Positions 1-9,075 are shown, counted from the first letter of the stretch. The stretch: 64,000 nucleotides of DNA from Cellulophaga sp. HaHa_2_95 (GCF_019278565.1 NZ_CP058988.1:930001-994000); one strand, 5' to 3'. The notes: generated by a model not told the origin, from the sequence alone. Made by a program: numbers and translations.

Positions 1-219
1 TGCCATATGGCTTTTGATAGCTTCTGCTTCTGCTTGGTCTTGCAGTTCTTGTTCCTCTTCTTCTAGAAGTTCTTCGGGTTCTTCTTCGAGTAAAGCTAAT
101 TCCACCACGTATTCTTCTTTTTCCTTAGCACCCAAGTGTATGTTGTATAAACCCAACACCATGATCGCCATGGAAAGAAATGTGATTAGTAATGAAAGTT
201 GACTTTTGTTTAAACTCAT
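1..219 (-). CDS. Small membrane-anchored Glu-rich protein, N-terminal part (truncated by window start)
   Basis: Only the first 73 codons are in the window; the reading frame is still open at base 1. The protein starts MSLNKSQLS and has one strong hydrophobic segment (about residues 8-28). A highly acidic Glu/Gln-rich stretch follows (about 34-65), probably a periplasmic or cytoplasmic linker or coiled coil. It is the last visible gene of the ftsX-DUF3098-uppP-truB run, about 70 bases after truB on the same strand, so it is probably co-transcribed with it. I do not recognise the family. A TonB-like or cell-division accessory anchor is possible, but nothing in this fragment shows it. Confidence 0.7.
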   Translation of the reverse strand, partial: MSLNKSQLSLLITFLSMAIMVLGLYNIHLGAKEKEEYVVELALLEEEPEELLEEEEQELQDQAEAEAIKSHMA

Positions 220-289
220 ATTCCTAATAACCACTTTTTTAGAATATTATTTTATCAAATCGACGAACAACAATGAAAATGTCCCTTTT

Positions 290-1000
290 CTAAAGATTTT
301 CTTCAGCATCGGGATTTAATAGCTTGTTAAATTCCTCTGTAGTTATTGCATTATCTACGTTGTAATCGCCTATTTTGGTTCTTCTAAGTGACGATAAATG
401 TGCACCAGAGTTTAGAGCAATTCCGAAATCATGCGCTAGAGATCGGATATAGGTTCCTTTGCTACACGCTACTCTAAAAGAAACTACAGTAGCTTCAATA
501 CCTGTAATTTCAAACTCATGAATAGTGATAAGGCGTTTTTTTATTTCAACTTCTAGACCTTCTCTTGCATATTCGTACAAACGTTTACCATCTTTTTTCA
601 ATGCAGAAAAAATGGGAGGTGCTTGCTCTATTTCTCCTAAAAACTGTTGGGTAGCTTCTTTTATCATAGCTTCCGTAATATGTTCCGTAGAAAAGGTTTC
701 ATTAATTTCAGATTCTAAATCATAAGAAGGTGTCGTACCTCCTAAAGTAATAGTCCCTGTGTATTCTTTAGCCTGACCTTGTAGTTCGTTGATTGTTTTG
801 GTAGATTTCCCAGTGCAAATAAGCAGTAAGCCTGTTGCCAAAGGATCTAAAGTACCTGCGTGACCAACTTTTATTTTTTTAAGCTCAAACTTTCTTCGGA
901 TGCTCCACTTTATAGAGTTTACTGCTTGAAAAGAAGACCAATTTAATGGTTTGTCAATCAAAAGTGTTTGTCCGTCTAAGAAATCTTCTTTAGTTTTCAA
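290..1000 (-). CDS. truB: tRNA pseudouridine(55) synthase TruB
   Basis: TruB converts U55 of the tRNA T-loop to pseudouridine in the cytoplasm. The 236-residue protein has the family signature VGHAGTLDPLATGLL near residues 45-60, whose Asp is the catalytic nucleophile. A downstream RLYEYAREG-type segment and the conserved CSKGTYIRSLAHDFG block (about residue 180) are also present. The length fits short bacterial TruB proteins without a long PUA tail. The only start that fits the conserved N-terminus is TTG at 998-1000; an in-frame TAG lies two codons upstream and no ATG is near. It sits 20 bases after uppP in the same operon. Confidence 0.95.
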   Translation of the reverse strand: MKTKEDFLDGQTLLIDKPLNWSSFQAVNSIKWSIRRKFELKKIKVGHAGTLDPLATGLLLICTGKSTKTINELQGQAKEYTGTITLGGTTPSYDLESEINETFSTEHITEAMIKEATQQFLGEIEQAPPIFSALKKDGKRLYEYAREGLEVEIKKRLITIHEFEITGIEATVVSFRVACSKGTYIRSLAHDFGIALNSGAHLSSLRRTKIGDYNVDNAITTEEFNKLLNPDAEENL

Positions 1001-1020
1001 TAGCTATTTTTAAATGCGTA

Positions 1021-1815
1021 TTATCCAAAATATCCGTAAGCAATGGCGATAAGGCCAACAATGAAACAATAGATAGAAAAATAAGAAAGCTTACTTTTCT
1101 TTACGAGTTGAATCATCCAAGTACATGCTCCTAATCCGGCAACAAATGCGGCTATAAAGCCAGCACCCATAGCAACATTATTATCACCGTCAAAAGTAAG
1201 TTCTCCTCCTAATAAATCTTTAAAAATCTTACCAAAAATTAAAGGTACTACCATCAAGAAAGAAAAACGTGCTGCTTTGGTTTTATCTACACCTAGTAAT
1301 ACCGAAGTAGAAATTGTAGCGCCACTTCTAGAAATACCAGGAAGCATTGCTATCGCTTGAGAAATTCCTACAAGAAAAGCATTTTTAAAACTAACTTTCT
1401 TGTCTGTGTCTTTGGCTTTATCTGCAAAATAAAGAAGTACGGCAGTTACTAATAACATGTACCCTACAAAACGAACATTACCTCCAAAAAAGCTTTCCAA
1501 TTGTTCTTCAAAAAACAAACCAACGAAAACCGCTGGCAACATTGAAATAATAATTTTTACAGAAAATTGTGTTTCGTCGTTCCATTTAAATTGAAAAAGG
1601 CCACGAAGTAGTTCCCATATATCTTTTCTGAAAACAACAATGGTACTAAGTGCCGTAGCAAAATGGAGTACCACAGTAAATAAAAGACTCTCTTCTGGAA
1701 CAGAATGATCGCCTAAAATAGCTTTTCCTAATTCTAAATGTCCACTTGATGAAACAGGTAGAAACTCTGTTAATCCTTGAATTATTCCAAGAATTATTGC
1801 GTCTATTACTTCCAA
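1021..1815 (-). CDS. uppP: Undecaprenyl-diphosphate phosphatase UppP (BacA)
   Basis: This integral membrane enzyme removes a phosphate from undecaprenyl diphosphate, recycling the lipid carrier for peptidoglycan and glycan synthesis. It has 264 residues, close to E. coli UppP. Two signatures are visible: EFLPVSSSGHLELG near residues 17-30 and LPGISRSGATIS near 158-170, which hold the catalytic Glu/Ser/His and Arg residues. Seven or eight hydrophobic segments are present. The start codon appears to be TTG at 1813-1815, directly abutting the stop of the DUF3098 gene, which suggests translational coupling. The neighbours ftsX and truB form a common Flavobacteriia envelope operon. Confidence 0.95.
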   Translation of the reverse strand: MEVIDAIILGIIQGLTEFLPVSSSGHLELGKAILGDHSVPEESLLFTVVLHFATALSTIVVFRKDIWELLRGLFQFKWNDETQFSVKIIISMLPAVFVGLFFEEQLESFFGGNVRFVGYMLLVTAVLLYFADKAKDTDKKVSFKNAFLVGISQAIAMLPGISRSGATISTSVLLGVDKTKAARFSFLMVVPLIFGKIFKDLLGGELTFDGDNNVAMGAGFIAAFVAGLGACTWMIQLVKKSKLSYFSIYCFIVGLIAIAYGYFG

Positions 1816-2079
1816 TTAGTCTTTCTTATGAGGGTTTAACAAAATAGCATAGATTTCTATTCCTAAGCCAATAAGCACTAAAGTAGGTGCCAAACGGATT
1901 CTTCTAAAACTATAAATTTCAGGGTTAAAAACATTTGGATCATCACTACCGCCACCGCTCATTAATATAAAACCTATTACAATAAAGGCAAGGCCAATAA
2001 ACATGAACATATAATTCTTATGCTGAAAAATAAATTCCTTTTTAGAATCTTGATTTGTATTGTTGCTTTTGTACGCCAT
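1816..2079 (-). CDS. DUF3098 family two-TM membrane protein
   Basis: This 87-residue protein has a polar N-terminus, a hydrophobic segment at about 24-42, a conserved MSGGGSDDPNVFNPEIYSFRR loop, and a second hydrophobic segment at about 62-80. That layout and loop match DUF3098, a small membrane family I know from Bacteroidota, nearly always between ftsX and uppP. Its role is unknown; an accessory to FtsX or envelope assembly is an inference from position only. It begins with ATG nine bases after the end of ftsX, and its stop abuts the uppP start. Confidence 0.85.
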   Translation of the reverse strand: MAYKSNNTNQDSKKEFIFQHKNYMFMFIGLAFIVIGFILMSGGGSDDPNVFNPEIYSFRRIRLAPTLVLIGLGIEIYAILLNPHKKD

Positions 2080-2088
2080 GCTGCAAAT

Positions 2089-2967
2089 TTAATAATATAA
2101 TTCGTCTGTTCTTAAATTTAAAAAACGTTGTGTTGCAAAGTAGGTGCTAATTAGTGAAATTAACAAGCCTAATATAAAAACACTAGAAAAAAGAATAGCC
2201 AGTATCGTAGGGTCTTCCATTAATCCTAATTCCGGAAAATTTTCATTCACATAATATAAAACACCCGCCAAGGCAAGCATTGCTAATACGGCACCTAGTA
2301 CTCCTAACTTAATATTGGTCCAAATAAAAGGCTTACGGATAAACACCTTTGTAGCACCCACCATTTGCATCGTCTTAATAATGAAACGCTTAGAGTAGAT
2401 AGATAAACGAATAGAGCTATTGATTAATAAAACAGCGATAAACGTAAAAATACTACTGGCTACCAGAATCCAGAAACTAATACGTTTTACATTTTCATTT
2501 AAGAGGCCAATTAAAGGTTTGTCATAACTAACTTCTTGTACATAACCTTTGGTAGTAATTTCTTCCGCTATCTCTTCCAGCAATTCTGGGGTTACAAAAT
2601 CTGCATTTAACTGAACGTCTATGGAATTTTTTAATGGGTTATAACCTAAGAAATCTTGAAAGTTCTCGCCAATATCTTCACTGTGTTGTGCTGCAGCTTC
2701 CTCTTTAGAAACATAGGTAGCGGCTTTGGTATATTCTGCCATGACTAAGCTTTTCTGTAGTTGGTCTATTTCTACCTGCTTAGCATTATCTTTTAAAAAG
2801 ACAGAAATGGTAATCTGTTCTTTAAAATGATCAGCTAGTTTTTTAGTATTTAAAACCAATAAGCCTAATATGCCTAATAGAAAAAGTACAAGACCTATAC
2901 TTAAAACTACTGAAAAATAACTCGATATTAATTTGCGTTGTTGATAGCGCTCGAAAGATTTACTCAT
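2089..2967 (-). CDS. ftsX: Cell division ABC-transporter-like permease FtsX
   Basis: FtsX is the membrane partner of FtsE and transmits signals to peptidoglycan hydrolases at the division site. This copy has 292 residues, starting MSKSFERYQQRKL. It has an N-terminal TM helix (about 18-40), an extracellular domain with the usual ITISVFLKDNA strand (about 50-180), and three C-terminal TM helices. The open frame extends 34 codons further upstream, but that stretch is poor in FtsX-like character and the ATG at 2965-2967 gives the standard N-terminus. No ftsE is beside it. It heads the minus-strand operon leading to DUF3098, uppP and truB. Confidence 0.92.
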   Translation of the reverse strand: MSKSFERYQQRKLISSYFSVVLSIGLVLFLLGILGLLVLNTKKLADHFKEQITISVFLKDNAKQVEIDQLQKSLVMAEYTKAATYVSKEEAAAQHSEDIGENFQDFLGYNPLKNSIDVQLNADFVTPELLEEIAEEITTKGYVQEVSYDKPLIGLLNENVKRISFWILVASSIFTFIAVLLINSSIRLSIYSKRFIIKTMQMVGATKVFIRKPFIWTNIKLGVLGAVLAMLALAGVLYYVNENFPELGLMEDPTILAILFSSVFILGLLISLISTYFATQRFLNLRTDELYY

Positions 2968-3308
2968 AATTTGTGAAAACGATATGTAAAAATAGGAAAG
3001 TATATTTAATATAAAATCACTGTTAACACTTTGCTTTGCTTTTAAGTTTGATTTTTCTCTAAATAACACCTTTTTAAAGCCAAAAGAACTCTAAAAGTGA
3101 ATTTAGCAACCTAAGATAGCTAGGAAATAATCAGCTTGGACTTTTTTTTGTTGAAGGTTTTCATTCGTTTATGAGGTAAATTTTGTCACGTTTATAAAAG
3201 TTTGTTTTTGTTGGATGTGGCTCATGTCATATTATCTTTTTCCCTTTCCTATAATAAACTTATTTTTGCAGCGCATTAAAACCGTCAGGTTTATACAAAC
3301 TTTATATA
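2968..3308. other. Divergent intergenic region between ftsX and leuS
   Basis: This 341-base AT-rich stretch holds no convincing gene. The first hundred bases beside ftsX are an open extension of the ftsX frame without a credible start. It must carry promoters for both the leftward ftsX operon and leuS. The only motif I can name is the TATTTTTG box at 3261-3268 on the leuS side. Confidence 0.6.
3261..3268 (+). promoter_or_regulatory. Flavobacterial -7 promoter box upstream of leuS
   Basis: TATTTTTG matches the Bacteroidota -7 consensus TAnnTTTG and lies 40 bases before the leuS ATG, a normal leader length. I do not see a clear TTG -33 box at the expected 17-23 base spacing, so confidence is moderate. 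Confidence 0.45.
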
Positions 3309-6122
3309 ATGAACTACGATTTCACAGAAATTGAAGCCAAATGGCAAAAATATTGGGCAGAAAACCAAACGTTTAAAGCAGAAAACAATTCCGATAAAGA
3401 AAAGTTTTATGTCTTAGACATGTTTCCTTATCCTTCTGGAGCAGGACTCCATGTAGGGCATCCGTTGGGGTATATTGCTAGTGATATTTATGCGCGTTAT
3501 AAAAGACATAAAGGGTTTAATGTATTGCACCCTATGGGATATGATTCTTTTGGCTTACCAGCAGAACAATATGCTATTCAAACAGGGCAGCATCCTGCAA
3601 TTACTACAGAAACAAATATTGCTAGGTATAGAGACCAATTGGATAAAATTGGCTTTTCTTTTGATTGGAGCCGTGAAGTGCGTACCTCTACTCCGGAGTA
3701 TTACAAATGGACCCAGTGGATTTTTATTCAGTTGTTCAACTCGTGGTACAATAATGATACGAACAAGGCAGAAGACATTGCTACATTAACCGCGCTTTTT
3801 GAAAAAGAAGGAAATGCAACGGTAAATGCAGTCTGTGATGAAGATATTATAGCTTTTACTGCAGAAGAGTGGAATGCTTATGATACAAAAAAGCAACAAG
3901 AACTACTGTTGCAATACCGACTTACCTACTTGGCAGATACGGAAGTAAACTGGTGTCCTGGTTTAGGTACTGTATTGGCTAACGATGAGATTGTCAATGG
4001 CGTATCAGAACGCGGAGGTCACCCTGTTATTCGTAAAAAAATGACACAGTGGAGCATGCGTATTTCGGCATATGCACAACGTTTATTAGATGATTTAACT
4101 ACAGTAGATTGGCCACAACCATTAAAAGACTCTCAAACCAATTGGATAGGTCGTTCTCAAGGAGCTTCAGCGGTATTTCAGGTAAAAGATCATGATGAGG
4201 TGATTGATGTTTTTACCACGCGCCCTGATACGATTTTTGGAGTTTCTTTTATGACTTTAGCGCCAGAGCATGAGTTGGTTGCTAAAATAACCACGCCAGC
4301 GCAAAAAGCGGAGGTTGAAGCATATATAAAAGCCACCGCAAAACGTAGTGAGCGTGAGCGTATGGCAGATGTGAAAACTATTTCAGGGGCTTTTACTGGA
4401 GCGTACGCAGAGCACCCATTCACCAAAGAGCCAGTGCCAATTTGGATTGGGGATTATGTGTTAGCTGGTTATGGTACAGGAGCTGTAATGGCAGTACCTT
4501 GTGGTGATCAGCGTGATTATGATTTTGCTAAAAAATTCAATATTGCTATTCCTAATGTATTTGAAGGGGTAGATATTTCTGAAGAAGCACATGCAGACAA
4601 AGACAAAACCGTCATTGCTAATTCTGATTTTTTAAACGGATTACCGTATAAGAAAGCCATGAAATTGGCGATTTATGAATTGGAAAAAATAGGACAAGGA
4701 AAAGGAAAAATTAATTACCGTTTGCGTGATGCTGTTTTTAGCAGACAACGGTATTGGGGAGAACCTTTTCCAGTATATTATGTAGATGGTATGCCGCAAA
4801 TGATAGATGCGAAGCATTTACCAATTGCATTACCAGAAGTAGAAAAATATTTACCCACCGAAACTGGAGAGCCACCATTAGGGAATGCTACCGTTTGGGC
4901 CTGGGACACGGTTTCTAACCAGGTAGTAGATAACAGTAAGATAAACAACGCCGCGGTGTGGCCCTTAGAATTAAATACGATGCCAGGCTGGGCGGGGAGT
5001 AGTTTCTACTTTAACCGCTATATGGACCCGAACAATACGGAGGCTATATTTTCGGAGGAGGCCATTAATTATTGGCAAGATGTAGATTTATATATTGGTG
5101 GTAGTGAGCATGCAACAGGACATTTATTATATGCACGTTTCTGGCAAAAATTCTTGTTTGATAAGGGTGTAGTGCCTAAAAACGAATTTGCTAAAAAACT
5201 GATCAATCAAGGAATGATTACGGGGACAAGTGCTTTTGTTTTTAGGGATGAGGAGTCTGGGAAATTATTTTCTAAGGGTTTAATTGGCGACAAAGAAATG
5301 ACACCTATTCATGCAGACGTATCATTTGTAAATGCCTCTGATGAATTGGATGTTGAAGCATTTAAAAACTGGAGAGAAGAATATAAAGAGGCGGAATTTG
5401 TTTTAGAAAACGGTAAATACATCGTTGGTCGTGAAGTAGAAAAGATGTCCAAATCTAAATACAATGTGGTAAGTCCGGATAGTATTTGTGTAGAGTATGG
5501 GGCAGACAGTTTACGTTTGTATGAAATGTTTTTAGGCCCATTAGAGCAATCTAAGCCTTGGAATACTGCAGGTATTACAGGTACTCATGGGTTCCTTAAA
5601 AAATTATGGCGTTTGTATGTAGATGATAATGGTATTAAAGTTACCGATACGGAAGCATCTAAAGACAACCTTAAGACTTTACATAAAACTATTAAGAAAG
5701 TAGAAGAAGATATTGAAAACTTCTCTTTCAATACGTCCGTATCTACCTTTATGATTGCAGTGAATGAACTATCTGCTCAGAAATGTACCAGTAGAGAAAT
5801 ACTAGAGGCTTTGGTCATTTTGGTATCGCCGTACGCACCACATATCGCGGAAGAATTATGGAGTAAATTAGGGCATATAGATTCTATTTCTACAGCATCT
5901 TTTCCAAAATTTGAGGCATCGCATTTGGTAGAGAGTAGTAAAGAATACCCAGTTTCTTTTAACGGAAAAATGCGTTTCAAATTAGAACTTCCGATGGATT
6001 TTACAAAAGATCAGATTGAGGAAGTAGTGATGGCGCATGAAAAAACTATTCAACAATTGGCAGGGCGTACACCTAAAAAGGTCATTATTGTTCCGGGTAA
6101 AATTATCAATATAGTAGGTTAA
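3309..6122 (+). CDS. leuS: Leucyl-tRNA synthetase
   Basis: Charges tRNA-Leu with leucine in the cytoplasm. The 937-residue class I synthetase has the HIGH-type motif as PYPSGAGLHVGHPLGY (about 40-55) and the KMSKS motif as EKMSKSKYN (about 715-723). In between are the CP1 editing domain with TTRPDTIFGV (about 305-315), and the GGSEHATGHLLYARFWQ block of the catalytic core (about 597-613). An anticodon-binding domain ends the protein. An insertion around residues 150-210, with Glu/Asn-rich sequence, appears typical of Bacteroidota LeuRS. It is monocistronic, followed by a strong hairpin at 6129-6171. Confidence 0.98.
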   Translation: MNYDFTEIEAKWQKYWAENQTFKAENNSDKEKFYVLDMFPYPSGAGLHVGHPLGYIASDIYARYKRHKGFNVLHPMGYDSFGLPAEQYAIQTGQHPAITTETNIARYRDQLDKIGFSFDWSREVRTSTPEYYKWTQWIFIQLFNSWYNNDTNKAEDIATLTALFEKEGNATVNAVCDEDIIAFTAEEWNAYDTKKQQELLLQYRLTYLADTEVNWCPGLGTVLANDEIVNGVSERGGHPVIRKKMTQWSMRISAYAQRLLDDLTTVDWPQPLKDSQTNWIGRSQGASAVFQVKDHDEVIDVFTTRPDTIFGVSFMTLAPEHELVAKITTPAQKAEVEAYIKATAKRSERERMADVKTISGAFTGAYAEHPFTKEPVPIWIGDYVLAGYGTGAVMAVPCGDQRDYDFAKKFNIAIPNVFEGVDISEEAHADKDKTVIANSDFLNGLPYKKAMKLAIYELEKIGQGKGKINYRLRDAVFSRQRYWGEPFPVYYVDGMPQMIDAKHLPIALPEVEKYLPTETGEPPLGNATVWAWDTVSNQVVDNSKINNAAVWPLELNTMPGWAGSSFYFNRYMDPNNTEAIFSEEAINYWQDVDLYIGGSEHATGHLLYARFWQKFLFDKGVVPKNEFAKKLINQGMITGTSAFVFRDEESGKLFSKGLIGDKEMTPIHADVSFVNASDELDVEAFKNWREEYKEAEFVLENGKYIVGREVEKMSKSKYNVVSPDSICVEYGADSLRLYEMFLGPLEQSKPWNTAGITGTHGFLKKLWRLYVDDNGIKVTDTEASKDNLKTLHKTIKKVEEDIENFSFNTSVSTFMIAVNELSAQKCTSREILEALVILVSPYAPHIAEELWSKLGHIDSISTASFPKFEASHLVESSKEYPVSFNGKMRFKLELPMDFTKDQIEEVVMAHEKTIQQLAGRTPKKVIIVPGKIINIVG

Positions 6123-6550
6123 AAAGTAGGCATATCAATCTATCGTAGCAGTAATGGTAGATTGATATGCCACTATTCGCACTAAAAAGGACTCAATAAG
6201 GCTGATAAATGTGCAACGCTTTATTCGAAAATCTGAATTTTAGGCATCAATTTTATTATTTCTGCAAAACAATATAGGGCTAATTGTTAAAAGTCTGATT
6301 ATTAGTTAAACCCTCACAATTTTAGTGGTTTTTGTTTTTTTATTATAACTATTTGTGGCAAATTTGACGCGACTAATTATAATTAAAATTGACATTGGCG
6401 AATTAATTTGTTTGTTGAATAAACTTAAGATTTGCCTTTGTCTTTTTTAGTTTGTTTTTTTATAAATGTAATCTGCAGGAATCTGATAATCAAATTCATT
6501 TTTATGCAGATATTTTTCTTTTTAATCGAAAGTTCTAATAAATAAAGCAA
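6123..6550. other. Intergenic region leuS-ald, 428 bases
   Basis: Apart from the hairpin at 6129-6171 this region holds no gene that I can support. It is very AT-rich with T-runs (about 6330-6345 and 6445-6465), and must contain the ald promoter. Several imperfect TAnTTTG-like boxes occur between 6385 and 6460, but none is an exact match with a good upstream TTG. Confidence 0.5.
6129..6171. terminator. Long perfect hairpin after leuS
   Basis: GGCATATCAATCTA (6129-6142) pairs perfectly with TAGATTGATATGCC (6158-6171) around a 15-base loop, starting six bases after the leuS stop. No U-tract follows, so it is not a textbook intrinsic terminator. It may act as an mRNA 3' stabiliser, a weak terminator or a protein-binding site. 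Confidence 0.6.
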
Positions 6551-7642
6551 ATGAAAATAGGTATCCCTAAGGAAATTAAAAACAATGAGAGTCGTGTGGG
6601 TATGACTCCAGGTGGTGTTTTTGAATTAGTAAAAAACAACCATGAAGTATTTGTACAGTCAACAGCAGGAGATAATAGTGGTTTCTTAGATGAGGCGTAT
6701 GTTGAAGCGGGAGCTACAATTTTAGAAACTATTGAAGAGATTTATGCTATCGCAGAAATGATAGTAAAAGTTAAGGAGCCTATTGAACAAGAGTACAGCC
6801 TTATTAAAAAGGGACAAATTGTTTTCACATATTTCCATTTTGCATCTAGCGAGCCATTAACGAAGGCCATGTTAGAAAGTGGTGCTATTTGTATTGCTTA
6901 TGAGACGGTAGAAGATAGGGATGGTGGTTTACCATTGTTAACGCCTATGTCTGAAGTGGCAGGTAGAATGTCTATTCAGCAAGGAGCAAAATATTTAGAG
7001 AAACCAGTAAAAGGTCGTGGTCTTTTATTAGGTGGGGTGCCAGGAGTACCTCCGGGAAAAGTATTAATACTTGGTGCAGGTGTAGTGGGTATGCAAGCTG
7101 CTAAAATGGCATCTGGTTTAGGTGCTCAGGTTACCATATTAGATGTAGATATGAAACGCTTACGTTATGCAAATGACGTTTTGCCAAATAATTGTACTAC
7201 CTTATTCTCTAATGAGTATAATATTAGAGAATTTGTTCAAACACATGATTTAATTATTGGTGGTGTCTTGCTTAAAGGTAAAAAAGCACCTAACTTAATT
7301 ACTAGAGACATGTTGAAAACTATGAAATCTGGTGCTGTTATTGTAGATGTGGCGGTAGATCAAGGAGGTTGTGTAGAAACAACAAGACCAACAACACATG
7401 AAGACCCTATTTATATTATTGATGAGATTGTACACTATTCTGTAGCGAATATGCCAGGAGCGGTACCTTATACTTCTACCATAGCACTTACCAATGTAAC
7501 TACAGCTTATGCCATTAAGATTGCTAATTTGGGTTGGAAAAAAGCATTGGCTTCTGATCCAGGATTACAAAAAGGTTTAAATATTTCTGAGGGAGAAGTA
7601 ATCTATAAAGAAATTATTGAGGCATTTGAATGGGCGTCATAA
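6551..7642 (+). CDS. ald: Alanine dehydrogenase
   Basis: NAD-dependent oxidative deamination of L-alanine to pyruvate and ammonia, or the reverse amination. The 363-residue protein begins MKIGIPKEIKNNESRVGM, the classic Ald/PNT N-terminus holding the substrate-binding Arg and Lys. The YFHFASS block (about 95) follows. A Rossmann nucleotide site LILGAGVVGMQAAKMA starts near residue 174, with DVD at the end of the second strand indicating NAD rather than NADP. The conserved VDVAVDQGGCVETTRPTTH segment (about 260-278) is present. It stands alone, followed by an intrinsic terminator at 7677-7726. Confidence 0.96.
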   Translation: MKIGIPKEIKNNESRVGMTPGGVFELVKNNHEVFVQSTAGDNSGFLDEAYVEAGATILETIEEIYAIAEMIVKVKEPIEQEYSLIKKGQIVFTYFHFASSEPLTKAMLESGAICIAYETVEDRDGGLPLLTPMSEVAGRMSIQQGAKYLEKPVKGRGLLLGGVPGVPPGKVLILGAGVVGMQAAKMASGLGAQVTILDVDMKRLRYANDVLPNNCTTLFSNEYNIREFVQTHDLIIGGVLLKGKKAPNLITRDMLKTMKSGAVIVDVAVDQGGCVETTRPTTHEDPIYIIDEIVHYSVANMPGAVPYTSTIALTNVTTAYAIKIANLGWKKALASDPGLQKGLNISEGEVIYKEIIEAFEWAS

Positions 7643-7676
7643 GTTAGTCTAGTTTAAAGCTTTATATTTTCAAAAT

Positions 7677-7726
7677 CCTGCCAAATTTTCCGCATTTATA
7701 TGTCGGAAAATTTTGGCGGGATTTTT
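7677..7726 (+). terminator. Intrinsic terminator after ald
   Basis: CCTGCCAAATTTTCCG (from 7677) and CGGAAAATTTTGGCGGG (to 7720) form a long, nearly perfect stem with one small asymmetry, followed by ATTTTTG. It lies 35 bases past the ald stop. Confidence 0.85.
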
Positions 7727-7783
7727 GCGTTTATAGTATAAGGCAAAGAAACTTTGCTATATTTAAGTTTTAAAATAAAAATT

Positions 7784-8482
7784 ATGTTCGGATATTATAT
7801 ATTAATTGGAGGAATAGCTTTAATAAGCTGGTTGGTAAGTAGGAAGCTGAAAAGCAAGTTTGAGCAATACTCAAAAGTTCATTTACGTAATGGAATGAGC
7901 GGTGCAGAAATTGCAGAAAAAATGCTAGCGGATAATGGCATACGTGATGTAAAAGTAATCTCTACGCCAGGAATGCTTACGGATCATTATAACCCTGCTA
8001 ACAAGACCGTAAATTTAAGTGAAGGTGTGTACAGTCAGCGTAACGCATCTGCAGCGGCAGTTGCAGCACACGAATGTGGACACGCCGTGCAACATGCGCA
8101 AGCGTACCAGTGGTTGGGCTTAAGATCTAATTTAGTGCCAATTGTAAACGTTACCTCTAACTTTGCGATGTGGGTTGTTTTTGGTGGATTAATGTTAGGT
8201 GCTGCGGCAGGATTTGGATTCGGATATTGGGTGGCAGTTGCAGGTTTGGTCATGATGAGTTTTGCTACCATATTTAGTTTGGTGACGTTGCCTGTAGAGT
8301 ATGATGCTAGTAACCGTGCCCTAGCATGGTTAAAACATAAAAATATGTTGGCTCCAGATGAATATGCTGGCGCAGAAGATGCTTTGAAATGGGCAGCTAG
8401 AACCTATCTAGTGGCAGCTATAGGATCTATTGCAACATTGGCCTATTGGGCATTACAAGTTTTTGGCGGAAGGAGAGATTAA
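7784..8482 (+). CDS. Zinc-dependent membrane metallopeptidase (Zn_peptidase_2 / YugP-like)
   Basis: This 232-residue membrane protein begins MFGYYILIGG with an N-terminal TM segment. A soluble part carries AAHECGHAVQHA (about residues 98-110), the HExxH zinc-protease signature. Two or more hydrophobic segments follow (about 130-180 and 200-225), with a PVEYDASNRAL motif (about 172-184) typical of the YugP/DUF zinc-peptidase family, whose Glu could be the third ligand. I prefer the ATG at 7784 to a start ten codons upstream, which lacks family character. The substrate is unknown; membrane-protein quality control is the usual guess. It shares a convergent terminator with the next gene. Confidence 0.88.
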   Translation: MFGYYILIGGIALISWLVSRKLKSKFEQYSKVHLRNGMSGAEIAEKMLADNGIRDVKVISTPGMLTDHYNPANKTVNLSEGVYSQRNASAAAVAAHECGHAVQHAQAYQWLGLRSNLVPIVNVTSNFAMWVVFGGLMLGAAAGFGFGYWVAVAGLVMMSFATIFSLVTLPVEYDASNRALAWLKHKNMLAPDEYAGAEDALKWAARTYLVAAIGSIATLAYWALQVFGGRRD

Positions 8483-8507
8483 TATTCCTGTGTAAAAAAT
8501 ATATGAA

Positions 8508-8538
8508 AGAGGCTTCTTAGTACTAAGGAGCCTCTTTT
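8508..8538. terminator. Bidirectional terminator
   Basis: AGAGGCT-T-CTTAG and CTAAG-G-AGCCTCT form a 13-pair stem with a very small loop. A TTTT run lies on the plus side and an A-rich flank on the minus side. It serves the zinc peptidase (plus) and overlaps the stop codon of the convergent lipoprotein gene (8523-8525). Confidence 0.85.
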
Positions 8539-9047
8539 GTTTTTAGTGCTTGTTCGTATGGGTGTAGTCGTATATAGTAAACAATACTTCTTAGAAGTTC
8601 TTCTTTATTATCTTCTATGATTTTTATCGTATAACTATTTTTAGAAGGATTAGAAAATTCATATTCAATGCGACTCTCCGACTTAATTTCATCAAAATAG
8701 CTACTAATTATAGCCGTTGCATTTGGGTTTACTGCTTTTAGAATTCTGGATTTTAGGTCTTCATCAAAACTAATGGATAGTTGAGCTTGGCAATGGCAAC
8801 TTCCGTTAGTTGTCTTTGGGAGCGTTTTTATACTATGTATGTTAGTTTTTGTATTAAATAACTCTCTTAGCAAATATTTAGGATGGTCTACATTAAACAG
8901 CTTAAAAAAAGCACTTTCTTTAGCATGGACGGCAGTGAGCTCTTTTCGTAAGCTTAAATTGGCCATTAAGCTATCACATTCTAATTCCTTTTTGCAGGAG
9001 GAACATAGTAGGAGTACAGAGAGTACAAAAAAGAATCGTTTTTTCAT
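8523..9047 (-). CDS. Putative lipoprotein of unknown function
   Basis: The 174-residue protein begins with a lipoprotein signal peptide whose lipobox is LLLCSSC (Cys near residue 18), followed by KKELECDS. It should therefore be anchored in the inner or outer membrane facing the periplasm. The mature part is mixed alpha/beta, with a CHCQ pair near residue 85 that could form a disulfide or bind metal. I do not recognise a family. The stop codon lies inside the shared terminator at 8508-8538. It is probably monocistronic, since the next upstream gene (the Lrp regulator) ends 28 bases before this start; read-through from that gene is possible. Confidence 0.7.
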   Translation of the reverse strand: MKKRFFFVLSVLLLCSSCKKELECDSLMANLSLRKELTAVHAKESAFFKLFNVDHPKYLLRELFNTKTNIHSIKTLPKTTNGSCHCQAQLSISFDEDLKSRILKAVNPNATAIISSYFDEIKSESRIEYEFSNPSKNSYTIKIIEDNKEELLRSIVYYIRLHPYEQALKTKEAP

Positions 9048-9075
9048 TTTCAGGTTTAAGAAAATACAAGCTCTT

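Noticed and set aside
14..202. Ser-rich plus-strand reading frame of 62 codons
   Set aside because: It is the antisense of the Glu-rich membrane protein on the minus strand; the serine run is just the complement of Glu codons.
6129..6171. Calling the leuS hairpin a definite intrinsic terminator
   Set aside because: The stem is strong but no U-tract follows on either strand, so the terminator label is kept only as tentative.
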